Source: Limnanthes douglasii subsp. nivea (taxonomy: Eukaryota > Streptophyta > Magnoliopsida > Brassicales > Limnanthaceae). From it: a stretch of 64,000 nt of DNA. Location of the stretch: the NCBI GenBank assembly GCA_036936605.1, contig JAUPFV010000002.1, positions 168,029,739 through 168,093,738 of the forward strand, given 5' to 3'. Below are positions 10,441-23,300 of the stretch, piece by piece. The position numbers were made by a program, and so were the translations under genes. The notes beneath the pieces were generated by a model. That model searched no databases and was not told the origin of the DNA. It was given only the letters and a program-made list of their open reading frames with translations. The stretch's first letter is position 1. Each line of letters starts with the position of its first letter.

Positions 10441-11803
10441 TAAGTTCACAGCTTCGGTCGTACTTGATAATACTAAACAACCTAGACCTCTTTAGCTTTC
10501 TTAGAGGCCCGAGGATCTTCCACTTGTATGGGTTTGTGATCCTTGGAGCCTCTTTTGCCTCCACTTTCATACTTTCCTTCACTTCTCTCATCGCGCTTAG
10601 AAGAGCGGTCCCATCATTCGTATGGATAGCATCGGGTCCTAACATAGGGTTTGAATGACTTGTCCCCCAAAGTTTTGTTTTTAGTACGTTCATTGCATCA
10701 TTCAGTCTGGCGATAGGAGCATGCATAGCTTTCTCTTTGGCGTTGCGTTCACAGGCCACCCTATGCTGCTCTTGTTTCTGGTTTTGAATTTGATGCTCAA
10801 GATCTTGGATCAATGTCTTAGCCACCAGATCCTCGCCATTGTTTCCTGTAAAATATGATCCACTGTATTTTCTGGTGCAAGTGTTGCAACCTCTGGCTCG
10901 ATTGTGGTTGTTTGCAGTCCTAGTTGGGGTGTTACTTGCATGGGTGTTGTCGCCGCCACACCGTGGTTAGTGACTTCTACTGGGGGTAACTGATCTTTTC
11001 CCTTCGGCAGGTTCGTTGTTGCTCTCCGTCGATTCGCCGTTTTGCTTAGTTCCTAAACATCCATTTCAAGCCCCGACCTTATTACTACCATGGTTAGATA
11101 GCCCTAGGTTTTGTTCGCGGAATGCCCCCAATTTGTTATAGGAAAAATGTAACAAAGACTGTAACAAGTAGAGATTTTATATATAAGATGAAAAAGATAC
11201 AATATTTTAGACTCTTTTTCCTATTTATACCTTTTTTGGTCGTATTAAATGGCTAATTAATACACATCTTCACAAATTTAGTGCATAGATTGACATTTAT
11301 GATAGGGGCCTTAATTTTACAACATTACTTCCATCTTTATGCATTGAGTTGGTTGACCAGTTTATTCAACGTGGCTCTTAAATAGTTTCCTTAATTATCT
11401 ATCTTTTAGGAGTAGGCTTCAGTCGGTCTCGTCCGTTGTGCTCATCTAAGTTGTTGATCCTTTGCCTATTTACTCGGTAAAGGTATGAATATTTCTTTAT
11501 TGTTGACTCTTGCTCGGCTTTCCCATCGAGGAATTGGTTTAGCCGATCTCTTTTTTGTAGTACGAGCTATCATCGTCTATTATGCCTTTGTTTACCTTGT
11601 TGGCTCCTTTGTGCCTCTCGGCTAGCCCTTGGCGACGCAGCTCTACTCTGTTTCCATTGGGGCTTGGCATCGTGGTACTTGTCATTTTTCTATATGCAGC
11701 CTTGGTTCACCGTCTGCTTGTGTAATCATCCGCTCGGTTTAGAGTTATTTATATATTCTTAGCATTCCCCTCTGCTCGGATATATTAGGTGTATAGTGTT
11801 ACA
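10441..11803 (-). mobile_element. Reversed, 3'-truncated fragment of a D-like element
   Basis: The minus strand reads a 670-bp LTR (11,803-11,134, ending CCTATAACA), then AATTGGGGGCATTCC, the same leader as element D (40,645 onward). A gag N-terminal frame follows (10,825-10,415) with HQIQNQKQEQHRVACERN and LNDAMNVLKTK, matching VACERDSREQAIHT and LNDVMNALKTK of element D. The rest of that element, including its other LTR, is absent. It lies inside the gag of element C, whose reading continues on both sides. The left boundary is inferred from where the similarity to C stops, to within about 20 bp. Confidence 0.75.
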
Positions 11804-13410
11804 AAGGAAATCCAAATGTTGATAGAGAATGGAAAGTTAACTACTTTCGTTAACAAGACATTTGGGTCACAGCAAGGACCAAACACAAACTCAACGTGAC
11901 AGGTTGTAAGAAAGTATTCTAAGAAATAAATATGATAGTGATCGCTAGGTCTTAGGAAATAATTGATGTAGCAACTAAGTACCTTAATTCTGATATGGAA
12001 CGAAGGGTTGTGTTAGTGATAAATGAACCTTGACCTAGTAGTGGGGTCCAAACTTTTGGTGAACATTTTAAGTCTCTGGAAATATTTGGAGGCGATACTA
12101 TGGCTGGAAATACCAATAGCGCTACGAAGAGGCACATTGTGAGTTTAACCACATAGATGGTTGGTGGGATTTCGACTCACCTCTGTAGAAACAATCTGAT
12201 GCATTTTATTATTTTCGATGAGGATAACTTGAGGGGAATTCTTGGACCCTATGAAGATATGGTTGTGATTAGAGTTGAGATAGCAAGTTGCAAAATTTGA
12301 AGTATACTTATTGACACTGACAGTTATGCAAAAAACTTTACGTAGGGGGTTTGTCAACACCCTATACTTTTGATGTTGACAAAATGAAAGAATAGCAATT
12401 ATAGGGGTTTGCCTTAGATTAGGAGAGGGTAGATTATCCAGGGGAGCCCATTTGTTTGTTAGTAACAGATGAAGAGATAGATGTGTGTGTCCATAGGGGG
12501 AACGTTTGAGGCTATGAACTCTATTTTCGCCACAAATGAGGAAGCATTTAATAGAATACTTACTAAAAAATTAAGTATTTTTTCTTAGAGTACTGAGGAT
12601 GTGGTGGGAGTTCCATCTAGCATCATCTTTCATAACCTAGCTTTAAATCTAAATTTGAGTCCTATCATACAAAAATAAAGGGTTTTTTGTCTTGAAAATG
12701 AGAGGCAATTGTGGCAGAGATGGACAGACTTTCAAAAGTATGCCATATAAGATAAGCTCATTATCTTTTATGGACAACAAATCCAGTACTTGTAATGAAA
12801 AATAATGGAGAATGTGTGTTGATTTTACGGAATTTAAATCTAGTACGTCTTAAGGGAACATTTCTTGTTCTAGTAATTCATTAGCTTTTTTATTCAACAT
12901 CGGGTAATAAACTTCTTTCATTTATGGACGCTTTTGTTGGGTATAACTAAATCCAGATGAATCTGAGGGATCAAGAAAGTACTACGTTTATTACTCCTAA
13001 GGGGTTGTACCGTTATAGAGTAATGTCTTTTGGTCTTAAAAATGCGGGAGCTACTTATCAAAGTTTAGTGAATAAAGCTTTTGCTACTCAAATTGGACGT
13101 AACATAGAGGTATACATAGACGATATGTTGGTTAAAACATATTTATGTCTAGGTCGTCTGATAAATGCGCTCTATTTTTTTAAGTTTTCAGATGGGAAAA
13201 AGAGTTTTCTTGGACATCAGAATATGACGAGGCATTTGTCAAAATCAAAGTCTATTTATCATCTCTAAAGATTTTGACTAAGCCTATTTTAGGTGAGTAA
13301 TTATTTCTTTACATTGCGATTTCGGATTTTGCATTGAGTGTAGTGGATGGTTATCCATATCCAGTGTATTATTTGAGTAAGAGTCTTTTGGACTTAGAGA
13401 AAATATATTT
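11804..13410 (+). pseudogene. Element C gag end, protease and reverse transcriptase
   Basis: Plus-strand pieces in several frames. 11,804 onward reads EIQMLIENGKL, the gag tail. About 12,200-12,350 reads IFDEDNLRGILGPYEDMVV then ILIDTDSYAKN, the protease with its catalytic Asp (the usual DTGSS is degraded). 12,957-13,268 is an open RT frame with LYRYRVMSFGLKNAGATYQ and the active-site box YIDDML. Weak SLLDLEKIYF follows, the start of the connection/RNase H region. The reading then stops at an insert near 13,411. All parts carry stops. Confidence 0.78.
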
Positions 13411-13640
13411 CCAAGGCCTACCCATTATTTATAAGCATGGGTGGTTATAAGTAACAGATTCGGTTACAAGTTAGGATATCTCGCCCTATTTTTTTTAATT
13501 AGTACAAATATATTTACAGTAAATTACACACTCCGTCCATGATATATACGTTGTCTACCAAATCTATCCTTTAACTATAAGATACTCAAATTATGATACT
13601 TTTAGTAATTATTTTCATTCATCAATTACTTATATCATTA
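13411..13640. other. Unassigned 230-bp insert in the element C RNase H region
   Basis: Element C reads DLEKIYFQ up to about 13,410 and resumes with RTSFPLKNMLQ at about 13,644, whereas elements A and E have about 30 residues between these blocks. The stretch between is AT-rich and has short inverted words (CTACCCAT and ATGGGTGG near its left end) and an ACTCCGTCC word. I could not assign it to a known small element. Confidence 0.45.
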
Positions 13641-15579
13641 TCAATAAGAACTTCATTCCCCTTGAAAAATATGTTGCAACAGTCAAATATTTCAGGATGG
13701 ATAACAAAGTGGTCTGTAGATTTAGGAGATTATGATATTAATTTTACTTCAAGAACAGTAGTTAACGCCCAAACTTTGGCAGATTTCTTGTTGAATTCCA
13801 TTCAGGAAGGCCAGATTCTGAGGGGATAAGCATATATAGAAATAATTATGAGGAGGAATGGTTAGTTCAAATTGACGGAGGATCCAATATTTTAGGTTAG
13901 GGGTAGGAATTCAATTCCTATCTCCAACGGGGGAGAGCTATGTATTAGGCTATACGAATTAGATTTAAAGCATCAAATAATGAAGCTGAATATGAAGCAA
14001 CTCTAGCTGGATTAAGACTTGCAAGAATTTTTGACACTGAAAGAGTTCATTTGGAAAGTGATATGCATTTATTAGTGAACCATGTCTCTTGATTTTCTGA
14101 AGCTAAAAAAAAGTAACTTATCATATATTTGAGAGAGTTAAAGGTTCTGGCTGTGATGTTTGAAAGTGTTACGTTCGAGCACATCTCTCAGGTTCAGAAT
14201 TCTATTGTTGATTTTCTAGCAATAATTTCATATTCCGAAGAATAACCTTGGATTTTGAGACATGAGTGCACATCGATTATTACAAAATTCAAACTGTGTC
14301 AACATTTTGAAGAGGTTTTCTTGGTTGAAGGAGAAGAAGAAATTCGCGATTAGAGGTTCAACTTGAAGGAATTGTTAGTCAAGGGGACTACCAGTTGATA
14401 AGAAGTTAGGTGAAAGGTTAAGGTTTAAGGCACACATATATATAGTTCTTGGGGACATTATGTACAAGAAATCATTAAGTCGATCGTTGTTGCAATGTTT
14501 AGGGATAAATGAGTCCTAAATAATTTTGTTTAAGTTGCATGATGGAGCTCATTGTGGATAAAAAACTTTGACGAGGAAAGTATTATTGGTAGGATATTAT
14601 TGGCCTACCATAATGTTTGATGCTAAGAAATTGATTCAAAATTGTGATGTTTGTCAAATATTTTCCACTGTAATACATATCACAATTGTACCGCTGGATT
14701 CAATTTCCAAAGCCCTAATTTTTTATAGGTGGGGGATAGATTTGGTAGGACCCTTACCAATGCCTACCGGGGGTCAAACAATCATTGTTGACATTGATTA
14801 TTTTTCAAAATGGGCAGAAGCTAAGACTTTATCTGGTATATGAGCAAATGATGTAATCAGGTTCATTTTATCTAGTATTTTTCGTAAGTTCGGAGTTCCT
14901 CGGATGATCACTATTGATAATGGACCATAGTTTAACAACAAGTAGATGACAGATTTTTGTTCTTCGAGGGGCATCAAGAAGTGTTTCTCAACATATTTTC
15001 ATCCTCAAACAAATTTCCAGGTGAAGGTTACTAATAGAACTATTTTGGTTGGGTTAGGTAAGACTTTAGAAAGACCGCCTTTAAAATGGCCTAGTTATCT
15101 CCAAGAATAATTATGGATTAACGACCAACTCCTTAAACAACAACTCATGAATCATCCTTTGCTTCCGTATACGGAATGGTTGCAGTCAGTCTAGAGGAAT
15201 CTACTTTCCATTCTATATATTGTTAAACTATTCCGAAGAATATAATGATGAAGGAAAAATGGGGGAGCTTGATTTAAATAAAGAAAATGAACTAAAGTGA
15301 ATTTGAATTCACTCTATTATAATACGTTTATGAGGAGCAGATATACATCTAAAGTCCGATAAAGCGAAATCAAGATATGAGATTATTTTCCTCATGAAAG
15401 TTCGCTTGCATGCAAAAGAAAAAAGACTTGGTAAGATGGGTCCAAATTGGGAAGGCCCGTATTTGGTGTATTTGGTAGTTGAGAAAATAAAACTTAGGAC
15501 GTTTCGTTTGCAAGATAGTAAAAGAAGGCCATTGCAACATCCATCGAACATAGAATATTTGTTTCTGTATTGTGAATAA
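13641..15579 (+). pseudogene. Element C RNase H and integrase
   Basis: 13,644-13,820 reads TKWSVDLGDYDIN and AQTLADF, the end of the first RNase H region. 13,850-14,240 reads VQIDGGSN, NNEAEYEATLAGL and LESDMHLL, the second RNase H with its acidic residues. The integrase follows: a zinc-finger remnant (LHDG, AHCG, CDVC), an open frame 14,568-14,843 with WGIDLVGPLPMP, then MITIDNGP, HPQTNFQVKVTNR and the tail KRLGKMGPNWEGPYLV at 15,394-15,579. Stops are frequent, and the third catalytic position reads Lys (QVKV) as in element B. Confidence 0.8.
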
Positions 15580-15989
15580 TTTTGTGCTTCTTTAAAAATT
15601 GTATTGTATGTTAATACAAGAAATAATGGTACATGATGTTCAATAAAACAATTAATAAAAGATGGTGACAAAAATAACTATTTTCTATAAAAACATTTCA
15701 TAAATCAAATAAATATGGATCATATTTATTATGATAAATCTAAAATGACTATTCATCCGAGGTGACTATTTTTCAAAATGATATTTTATTAAGTATCTAA
15801 ATCATAAAGGGGATAGTTTATAGTTTTCAAAGTGTTGGTGTATAAGATACTATTTCATGGATTTTTATTTACTGAACCTATAAAAATCAAAGTGATAATG
15901 TAGAGATGTTGGAATACCCAAGAGAAATGAAAAATAGCATATCGATTAAATATATGAAACAAAATATGGCCTCTGATCGCCATTACATT

Positions 15990-18510
15990 AAAAGAAAAAG
16001 AAAACAAACAAAAAAGCACATATGCAATGAGATGAATTTGATTCTTTCAATTCTCTTCATCTTCTTTTGAGGAACTTCTTGAGTTACTACTTGATCAATT
16101 TGAACTTTTTGAGTCTTTATATTTCGATAATTTTGAGCATTCATTTGCAGAATCTCCTGACTGTCCGATTTAGTCGAAGGGACATCGTTCTAATTTTTAG
16201 AGCGTTTATTTTCGTGAACCGTATACCAATAATCTTTTAAGTTAAGTTTTGCAAACTTATTATGCATATCAAGGATTAAAGATACCTTTACCTCTTTTTC
16301 AAGACTCTTCAAAGTTTATAGCGGAATATTTATCCTTCTTAGCTTAGATTTTGAATGCCTCCAAGTCTTTCGAGGATTTGTTTTTTCCTTCTTTAGTTTC
16401 TTCATATAGGGTGTTGAGTGCGTCGAAGTTGATGTGCTCATGTTGCAACTCTTCTTTATGTTTTGCAGACAACTAGAACTTTACTTGCATTATGGCATTA
16501 TGAAATGCAGCCTTATCCTCTTCAAATATTTAGAATTGATCAACAAAAAGTTTTTGAATGTTTTTGGATAATCTTTTGTTATCAACAGCCTTTTTCCTAA
16601 GACGTATAACTTCTTTGGCAACAACTTCATCCGGTTCCCAAAAATATTTAGCTTCGTGGTCATTTTTTCTGGAATTTTTATCAAGAGTTTCCACAAGTCG
16701 TATTATGTTGTAAATGGTTAGTGATAACTCATTGGATCTATAAATTATAAAGTTTGACTCATCAAGATTTAGTTGAATTTGGGTTGTTGACATAATGGAT
16801 TGGTGAATGATTTTCTTTAAGATGTTCTTTGACTACAATTGCATTTTGTATAGCAGTTTCTTTTTTATCAAGTTGGATTTCGGTGTCAAAAAAACTGAGG
16901 TTCTTGGTTTTGTTCACCTTCTCCAACTAATTCTAATGCAGAGTGAGGGGGGGATACAATAACGATTTTGTTGGGGATAGTTTCTTTGGATTTTTTCGAG
17001 GTACCAAGTTTCCTATTGTTTGAAGCCAAAATCTTTTATCTCTTCAAAACCTCAAGATATTTCTCTTGGGTAGCAAGAGAAATTGCTTCTTCATCTAAAA
17101 CGATCGCCCCGGTATCAAGAACAATATCTTCCGCATTTGAAGTCATTACCTCCTCAGCTTTTCTTTTGTTTTTTTTATGGTTGCCTTATTCTTCTTTTCC
17201 TTACCCTTCGAAGGTTTCGCCCAACCTCTTTTGACTTTGTGACTAGTATGTCTACTCCTAGCATGAAGGAAAACTTTGACGTCTAGGACAGTTAATCTTT
17301 AGACAACTTCTGTGGGCCTAGGAGGTTCCAGTAACTGTTCCGAATAGGGGGTTTTTTCGATAAGATTCTCCATTTGTGACTTTGAACAAGATTTGGTGGA
17401 TCAAAGCACTAGTCTAATTTGTTAGAACATTCATTATTGGTCCATTCACTAAGTTTTGAGAAAGTCTCGTCAGTAACATCAGATTGGTCTGGGAAGCGCT
17501 TCAGTATTTCTGCACAAAGTAAAATCACTTAGACAAATATAATATTTAAAGATAAATTTGATAGGAAGTATAGTTAATTGTACTATTACACTTCAATGAG
17601 AGTCTTCGGGGATTGTCAACATATATTTATTTTATATTCTCTCGGTATCCACTTATGAAGAATAATTTATGCAAGACACTTCAGCGAGAGTCTAGGATAT
17701 TGTCTACGATTTTTAAATCGTTCCCCGATATGATATAGTAGAAGGGTAGACACGGGTTCTTCAAGACACCTGTCTTGGCCACGTATTGCTCCATGGGGAG
17801 ATTTTTTTACATTCTTGAGGTTATAATGCAAGATAAAAGTACTCGATAATCATAGGTAGAGATTAATCATTTTGAAGTACTCGATAATCACAGGATCTAG
17901 TGGAAATCAAAAATAGAAATTTAGAATCTCATGATACACAATCAGCTCATCTCCTCCATAAGATAAATAAGTTTCTATGATAGTAAGAATGTGGATTGTA
18001 ACGGATTTAGGAATTCCTCATTGTCTTTGAAGTGTAGGTGCATCAAATTCAATAAAATATTCGTATTTCACCTTGATAAGAGCAATAATAAACTATGACA
18101 TCACATCTTTGAAATTTTTGCGAAGATTTGCAGCCGATTCGGATGGCAGAGTCATAATTTCGTTATATTTCGTTTTTTCGTGTTTGTAGAAGTCTTACCT
18201 TGGTAGTTTGCTAGAGGATTGTCTTCAATTATTTTCACCTTAGAATCATCAGTTGTTACTGATTATTGACTATTCATTTCCTTTTATGTTTCATATCGTA
18301 ATTGTGGATGAGCCTTTGTTGTGTTTGATTCGGTTTTCTTCGAAGGAACCACATGTGATTCTTTGATCATCATAGGTGCTCCCTTCAGGGGAGGATTACT
18401 CTTCACCTTCTTAACCTTGAGTTTTTTAGCTTTACTAGGATTCGACAAAAGACGGATTTTTCTTTGAAATATTTTGTTCTTCACAGTCACCCATAGCGAG
18501 AAATTAAGAC
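15990..18510 (-). pseudogene. Element C antisense gene, decayed
   Basis: Between the end of integrase and the 3' LTR, coding-like signal switches to the minus strand. A Lys/Glu-rich coiled-coil-like frame lies at 16,793-16,530 (EVIRLRKKAVDNKRLSKNIQ). Lys-rich sequence (KGKEKKNKATIKKTKEK) lies near 17,160-17,240. A start-like MGDCEEQNISKKN near 18,493 parallels MGSDIENSPEK of the antisense gene in element A (53,632). Position, strand, order of a Lys-rich linker then a coiled coil, and N-terminal wording all match A's antisense gene, but no long frame survives and no intron could be placed. Confidence 0.55.
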
Positions 18511-19236
18511 TTGCGAACTGGGTTTTGGGAGAAATCTCTATTGTTTAGTGAAGAAAGGTTATTGGAATAAAAATCAGGAATGATGGTTTGGGATTGTTTT
18601 TTTGATGGGGGGGGGGGAAATCTCGTATGTGGTTGTTTGAGAAATGTGTCGAGGTGTTTCGGTTACTATTTCTACGACCTCTCTCGTAGCAGCCCTTTTA
18701 GCAATGGTAAGCCAATCTCACGCATTTTTTATCTCGATCATAACCCGAGGAGAATCTGTCTAATAAGTTTATTACCCATCATATAATTTTGAAGGGGGAG
18801 TAATCTTTTGTTAATGTGGTTTCTGGTGAACGGTGGTATCAAGCTTAATTTAACATTTAGCACAGTAACTCTCTCTTTCTATCTCTAGATATTGTCATAT
18901 AAGAAGTTAGAAGGCAAAGAGTTTTATTTATAATGAATGACTAAAAGGCTTTATGGGTTTTTTGGTGAGGAGTTGAAAGGGTTTTTCGGTGACTTGGACA
19001 CATCGATATTTTGGGATAATGGCTACATAATGGTACTTTTATGGTTTCGACAGGTTGTCGAAATATGTCAGACGAATAACAGTTTAACGAAATTACTTCA
19101 GGAAATATCCAATGAGGGATAGCTAAAGGAATATTTTGGGTTTAGCTCTTTCATTTCCATGAAAATCCGAGGAGGCCTTATACAAAGATAAAAAAATTAG
19201 TCCTCCCTAAAACTTCTTCGCAAGTATTAGAGATAC
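18511..19236. other. Element C 3' noncoding region
   Basis: No supportable gene. It holds an 11-base G run (18,607-18,617) and short plus-strand frames without recognisable similarity. It lies between the antisense gene's presumed promoter side and the 3' LTR. Confidence 0.5.
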
Positions 19237-19604
19237 TGATAGGAGTATAAATAATTTGAGCAGTAATAATTAATTTAGAAGGATTAAAATATCTACAAAT
19301 AGTATGTGAGTGAGGTTTTGTGTGAGGAGGAAACTTTTAGAACTAAAAGTGTAATATATGATAAATATGTTTTTGTTTAGCACTATACCGGGATGAAGAG
19401 CCCTGTAAATAAAGTGCGACTATGTGTTTCTGTTATTCGACACTCTTATAAACAAGTGTTCTTTATCTTGACAAAATGATGAAAAATAAGACTTGTACTT
19501 TAAAATTTGTTATTTTTCTCTCTCTAATAATTAAATCGGTCACTCTAAGACTTATTATAGTCCAAATTTAACATTTTCACTTCCAATTATTCCGGGAGTG
19601 ATCC
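19237..19604 (+). repeat. Element C 3' LTR
   Basis: Starts TGATAGGAG and aligns with 8,401-8,968 over the shared blocks GACTTGTACTTT, TCTCTCTCTAA and CACTCTAAGACTTATT. It has a single TATA-like box (TATAAACA at 19,447). The end CC replaces the expected CA. Divergence from the 5' LTR is high. Confidence 0.72.
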
Positions 19605-19619
19605 GGATTGTCAATGCTT

Positions 19620-21650
19620 CAAAAATATCATTCAATTCTCATACTAATGGTTTGTTGGACAGATCCGTTAAGTTGTTACTAGACCCTACGCATGAGACTA
19701 ATAAAATTATACTTTAAATTAGTTGTCTATCATATTCATGTTTTAGATTTATATGTTTAGACTTTTCATTGTAGATTTGGTTGTATGATCTACCTAATGT
19801 TATTTGACTATTATAACATATTTGTTTTTTCATATTCTCTTTAGAAGTAAATAGGTATCTCCAACAAGAGACATATCACCCATTAAGTTATTGCCCATTA
19901 TGGCCACCACTATGAGCTCAAACTCCATAGTTGAATGGGATATATACGTTTGTTTTTTTTATCCTAAGAAACATAACGATTTACAAATGTAAACACCCAC
20001 CCCTTAGTCGATTTATTATCGGCTAGACTGGTGATCTCTTTTACTAACTTGTATCCCTCAAGTATCCCATGAAGGCTAGAATATTGGAGACACGTGTCTT
20101 TTTTATTTTTCAAGTAGTCCAAAACCCTTCAAATTTCATTACAATGTTATGGATTACTTGTAACTGACTCAATTTAATTACCGCAAAAGATATATTTACC
20201 CTAGTGCACAAACTTGTATACATTAAAATCCATATTGCACTAGCATATTCGAATTAAGCCATTGATCTTCCTTCATTTTTTTCAAGTTTTAAACTATGAT
20301 CAAATGGCATATGTGTTTCGTTGAATTTCATATTATTGAAGTAATTAAGTACGTTCTCAATATAATGGGATTGACTTAAACTTAAATACTCTTATTCTTA
20401 AGATAGTGTCTACTTAATTAAGATTCTGCATTTTAAAGTAGAGAAAATAAAACTCTTTGTTTCAATCATCACTTTTATATTATTACTTATTATAAGCAAG
20501 TCATCCTTACAATGACTATACATCACAGCCAACTTTATTGTATAAATATGTGTCTATCGTATTATGTTTAAACCCATCATATACAATTGTATGATCAAAC
20601 TTTCCATGTTGCTTCGCTTTCTTAATGTCAGATAATAACTTAACTACTACACATCTTATACTCATTCCGCCGAAATAAAAAAAAAACTCTCAAACTGTTC
20701 ATATAGACTTCCTCGTAGAGATCTTCATTTTAAAAACTTATTTTGATATTCATTTAGTGAATCTTCAAATTGTATACCAATGTAATTACAAAAAGAATCC
20801 TACTTTTTATGGTTCTTGCAACCGGATCATAGGGGACAAAATCATATGTTGTTTTTTTTGTCGGAAACATTAACTTGTGTGATCTGTATCATATTATTGA
20901 TACAATTTGTGTGGTATTTATTCCTAAACATTAACTTACAACCGATTGATCTTGATCTCGTATGTAAATTAAACGAATTTTCAAAATGTTATTTGATATG
21001 ATTGAATCTATTTCATCATTAATGGCCTCTGGCCAAAATACAGAATCTTGGGACATTATTGCATCTTTATAAGATTTAGGGTTATCATCCAAAGAAAGAA
21101 CTATCAGACGTTTTTGGGTGATTTATTCGTAATTTTCTTTTCCTTAATAAAATAAAATATTTTGATAGTCTATCTACTCAGATCTTAAATTTTAAGGTAT
21201 ATTTTCCCTCTGACTCTTACGAGGTTAACTTGGATTCTCATCAACCAAAAGTGCTTATTTTGAAGTCTTTACCTTATTTTCTAAGACGGTGTGGGTCCTA
21301 TTATCGTTACATAATTTAGATTCAAAATAAATCAGCCTCTCTTGATTCAAATATCATATAATAACATATAAGCTTACTCGTTACATCACCGGTGATTTTA
21401 TAGCTCTATACTTTTTATTCTTCTTAGATCCGTATTTTTGTAAAACCCTAAACACCCCCACACTTTGAAATATTCGGTATTTGATTTTCTTTATGTTTAT
21501 AACTTATATAGAGACATTCTGGTTTACTTAAGATAAATACGACTACAAATATGACATGTAGTTAAAACAAATTCACCCCGTAAATTAATTTGTAATTTTA
21601 AATTAAGTAACGTGGAATTGGTCATCTAAATTAAATTTCTACTTTTGTGT
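19620..21650 (-). pseudogene. Decayed Ty1/copia polyprotein
   Basis: On the minus strand, fragments follow copia order from right to left. About 21,500-21,250: an integrase C-terminal block YFKVWGCLGFYKNTDLRR. About 21,080-21,000: MSQDSVFWPEAINDEIDSI, the start of RT. About 20,560-20,150: RT pieces such as GYKHNTIDTYLYNKVGC and RVNISFAVIKLSQLQ. About 20,050-19,720: RNase H pieces with GYLRDTS, SKKQTYISHSTME and YNEKSKHIN. Every block is broken by stops or frame changes and no LTR was recognised. It is far more decayed than the copia element at the right end of the window. Confidence 0.68.
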
Positions 21651-22950
21651 TCGGTCAATCCATTTTGTTATGACGTACAAGGAGTTGAACATTGATTAAT
21701 TATTATATCTTTCTCATAAAAACTAGGAAATGTTTTATAAAAAATTATAAAAAAATTTATAAAAATAAGAGATATGATCTTAAAAGAGAAATTGAGATTG
21801 TTTTTGAATTTGTTTTTTCATTCTCTAAATGTATACCTGTTTATAAAAAATATAAAATCTTCCAAATATTTATTATCATTTGTAGGACTTTAGTTAGTTC
21901 CTTACATTGTTAAAAGGAATTTTTTTTTTTAAAAAGCCATCATCTCTATAAAAACATTTTGTTTCAGCTCGATGCTATTAGTCTTATTTGATCGTAGTAA
22001 TGGTAAAATTTTGTATTCTCTAAAATTTTGAATTTTCCCAATATAATCATGGCAAGAAAAAGTGTGATAACTATAAGGCCATTTCACCGTGATCGCCTTT
22101 TTCCTAAATGCAACCAACTGGGCACGAAATTTCCCAAGAGTTGAATTCTCTAGCTCGCCGTGAAGATGTTGATGCGTGTTACGGTAAAGTCATGACCGTT
22201 GCTATCAAACTGTTGTTGATTGCTGCAAGCTTCCTACCTTATGCCACTTAGAAGGTTCATCCAACCTTCTTGTTTATCCACCATATTCTAAACATTTTTC
22301 AGATCAATCATATTTAATCAACATTTCACAGAATAATATAACTTATTTAATGTATTATTTCTTAATTCAATAACATAAATCAAACAACTTCAGAGTATAG
22401 AATTTTGAATTTTAACATGAATATTTTATCTCATTATTGCTTTTGGTTTTTGAGGGGTTGATAGATAAATAAATAAAGAGTTAAATATCGATAACTATCC
22501 AAAAACAAATATATTCTCCACTATCCTAACTATCATTTTTTACTAGTCAAGATCCAACTAACTTTGCTAATTATTACATATTATCCAATCTTTTTATATA
22601 TCAAATATCCTTACAGTTTATATAAAGTTATATTATTTTCATTAAACGCAAGTATATCTCTCTTTTTTCTTTTCTTTGCACAATTTTCATTAAATCCAGA
22701 CAATCAATTACAATTTACAATGAAGATGAAGTTGAATCCATAATTAGATTGTAATCGGCATTAAACTACATTTTTGTTAAAGTCTAGAATTTGAAGTTTT
22801 TGAAGAGTAATTAGAAGTGAAATTAAATTAGTATTTTCATTGAAATCGGAATTTAGCATTGGAATGTGTTTCTCTGTTTAGGATTAGGCATTATTTGGAG
22901 AAATAAAACGCTTATGTGTTTTCACGTAAGTTTTACAATGTTTTTCTTGA
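21651..22950. other. AT-rich region without a recognisable gene
   Basis: Very AT-rich. Short frames occur (21,692-21,913 plus; 22,117-21,929 minus) but their composition is that of AT-rich noise. A less biased patch at about 22,100-22,260 may be a remnant of coding DNA that I cannot identify. Confidence 0.5.
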
Positions 22951-22954
22951 GGAA

Positions 22955-23300
22955 TATGAAGTCTTGTATCTCGTGTCTTGTGTCTCGCATCTAGTGTTTT
23001 GGTAGATGGCATACCTAAATATAAAATGAGAAACTAATATAAAATAGAAATGGTAAATGCGAGACCAAGATGTTATATAATAGATGCGATACCTAGATTT
23101 TAGATGTCACACTAGTGCAAAATGGAAATGATAGATGTGAAACCTAGATACTAGATGATATATTCGAGAACCAAGATTTTAAATATTAGATGCAAAAACT
23201 GGTTTAAAATGGAAATGCTAGATGCGAGACCTAGATTTTAGATGCTAGATGTGAGATGAGTGTAAAATAGAAATACTGGATGCAAGACATAAATGTTAGG
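22955..23300. repeat. Degenerate short-motif repeat block with inverted left arm
   Basis: The words AAAATRGAAATG and GATGCGAGACCTAGATTTTAGATG recur at about 23,045, 23,121, 23,208 and 23,266, with spacings of 58 to 87 bp. The left edge (about 22,962-23,003, with GTGTCTCGCATCTAGTGT) is the reverse complement of the same words. This could be the subterminal part of a small DNA transposon or a decayed minisatellite. Confidence 0.6.

Larger units (their letters stand above)
8401..19604 (+). mobile_element. Element C: old Tat-type Ty3/gypsy retrotransposon
   Basis: A complete but heavily decayed element: 5' LTR 8,401-8,968, 3' LTR 19,237-19,604. Gag, protease, RT, RNase H and integrase follow in Ty3/gypsy order on the plus strand, and a decayed antisense gene lies between integrase and 3' LTR. 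The LTRs are strongly diverged and differ by about 206 bp in length. The flanking bases (ATAAA and GGATT) show no target duplication, which fits great age or slightly wrong ends. It is interrupted by a reversed fragment of a D-like element (10,441-11,803) and by an unassigned insert (about 13,411-13,640). Confidence 0.85.

Noticed and set aside
18607..18617. Run of 11 G as a quadruplex or regulatory site
   Set aside because: A single mononucleotide run without further G tracts; may also be a sequencing artefact.
20816..21001. 61-codon plus-strand frame
   Set aside because: Overlaps the decayed copia RT read on the minus strand; AT-rich with no motif.
22955..23300. Possible CRISPR array
   Set aside because: Repeats are degenerate and spacing irregular; the context is a plant genome.
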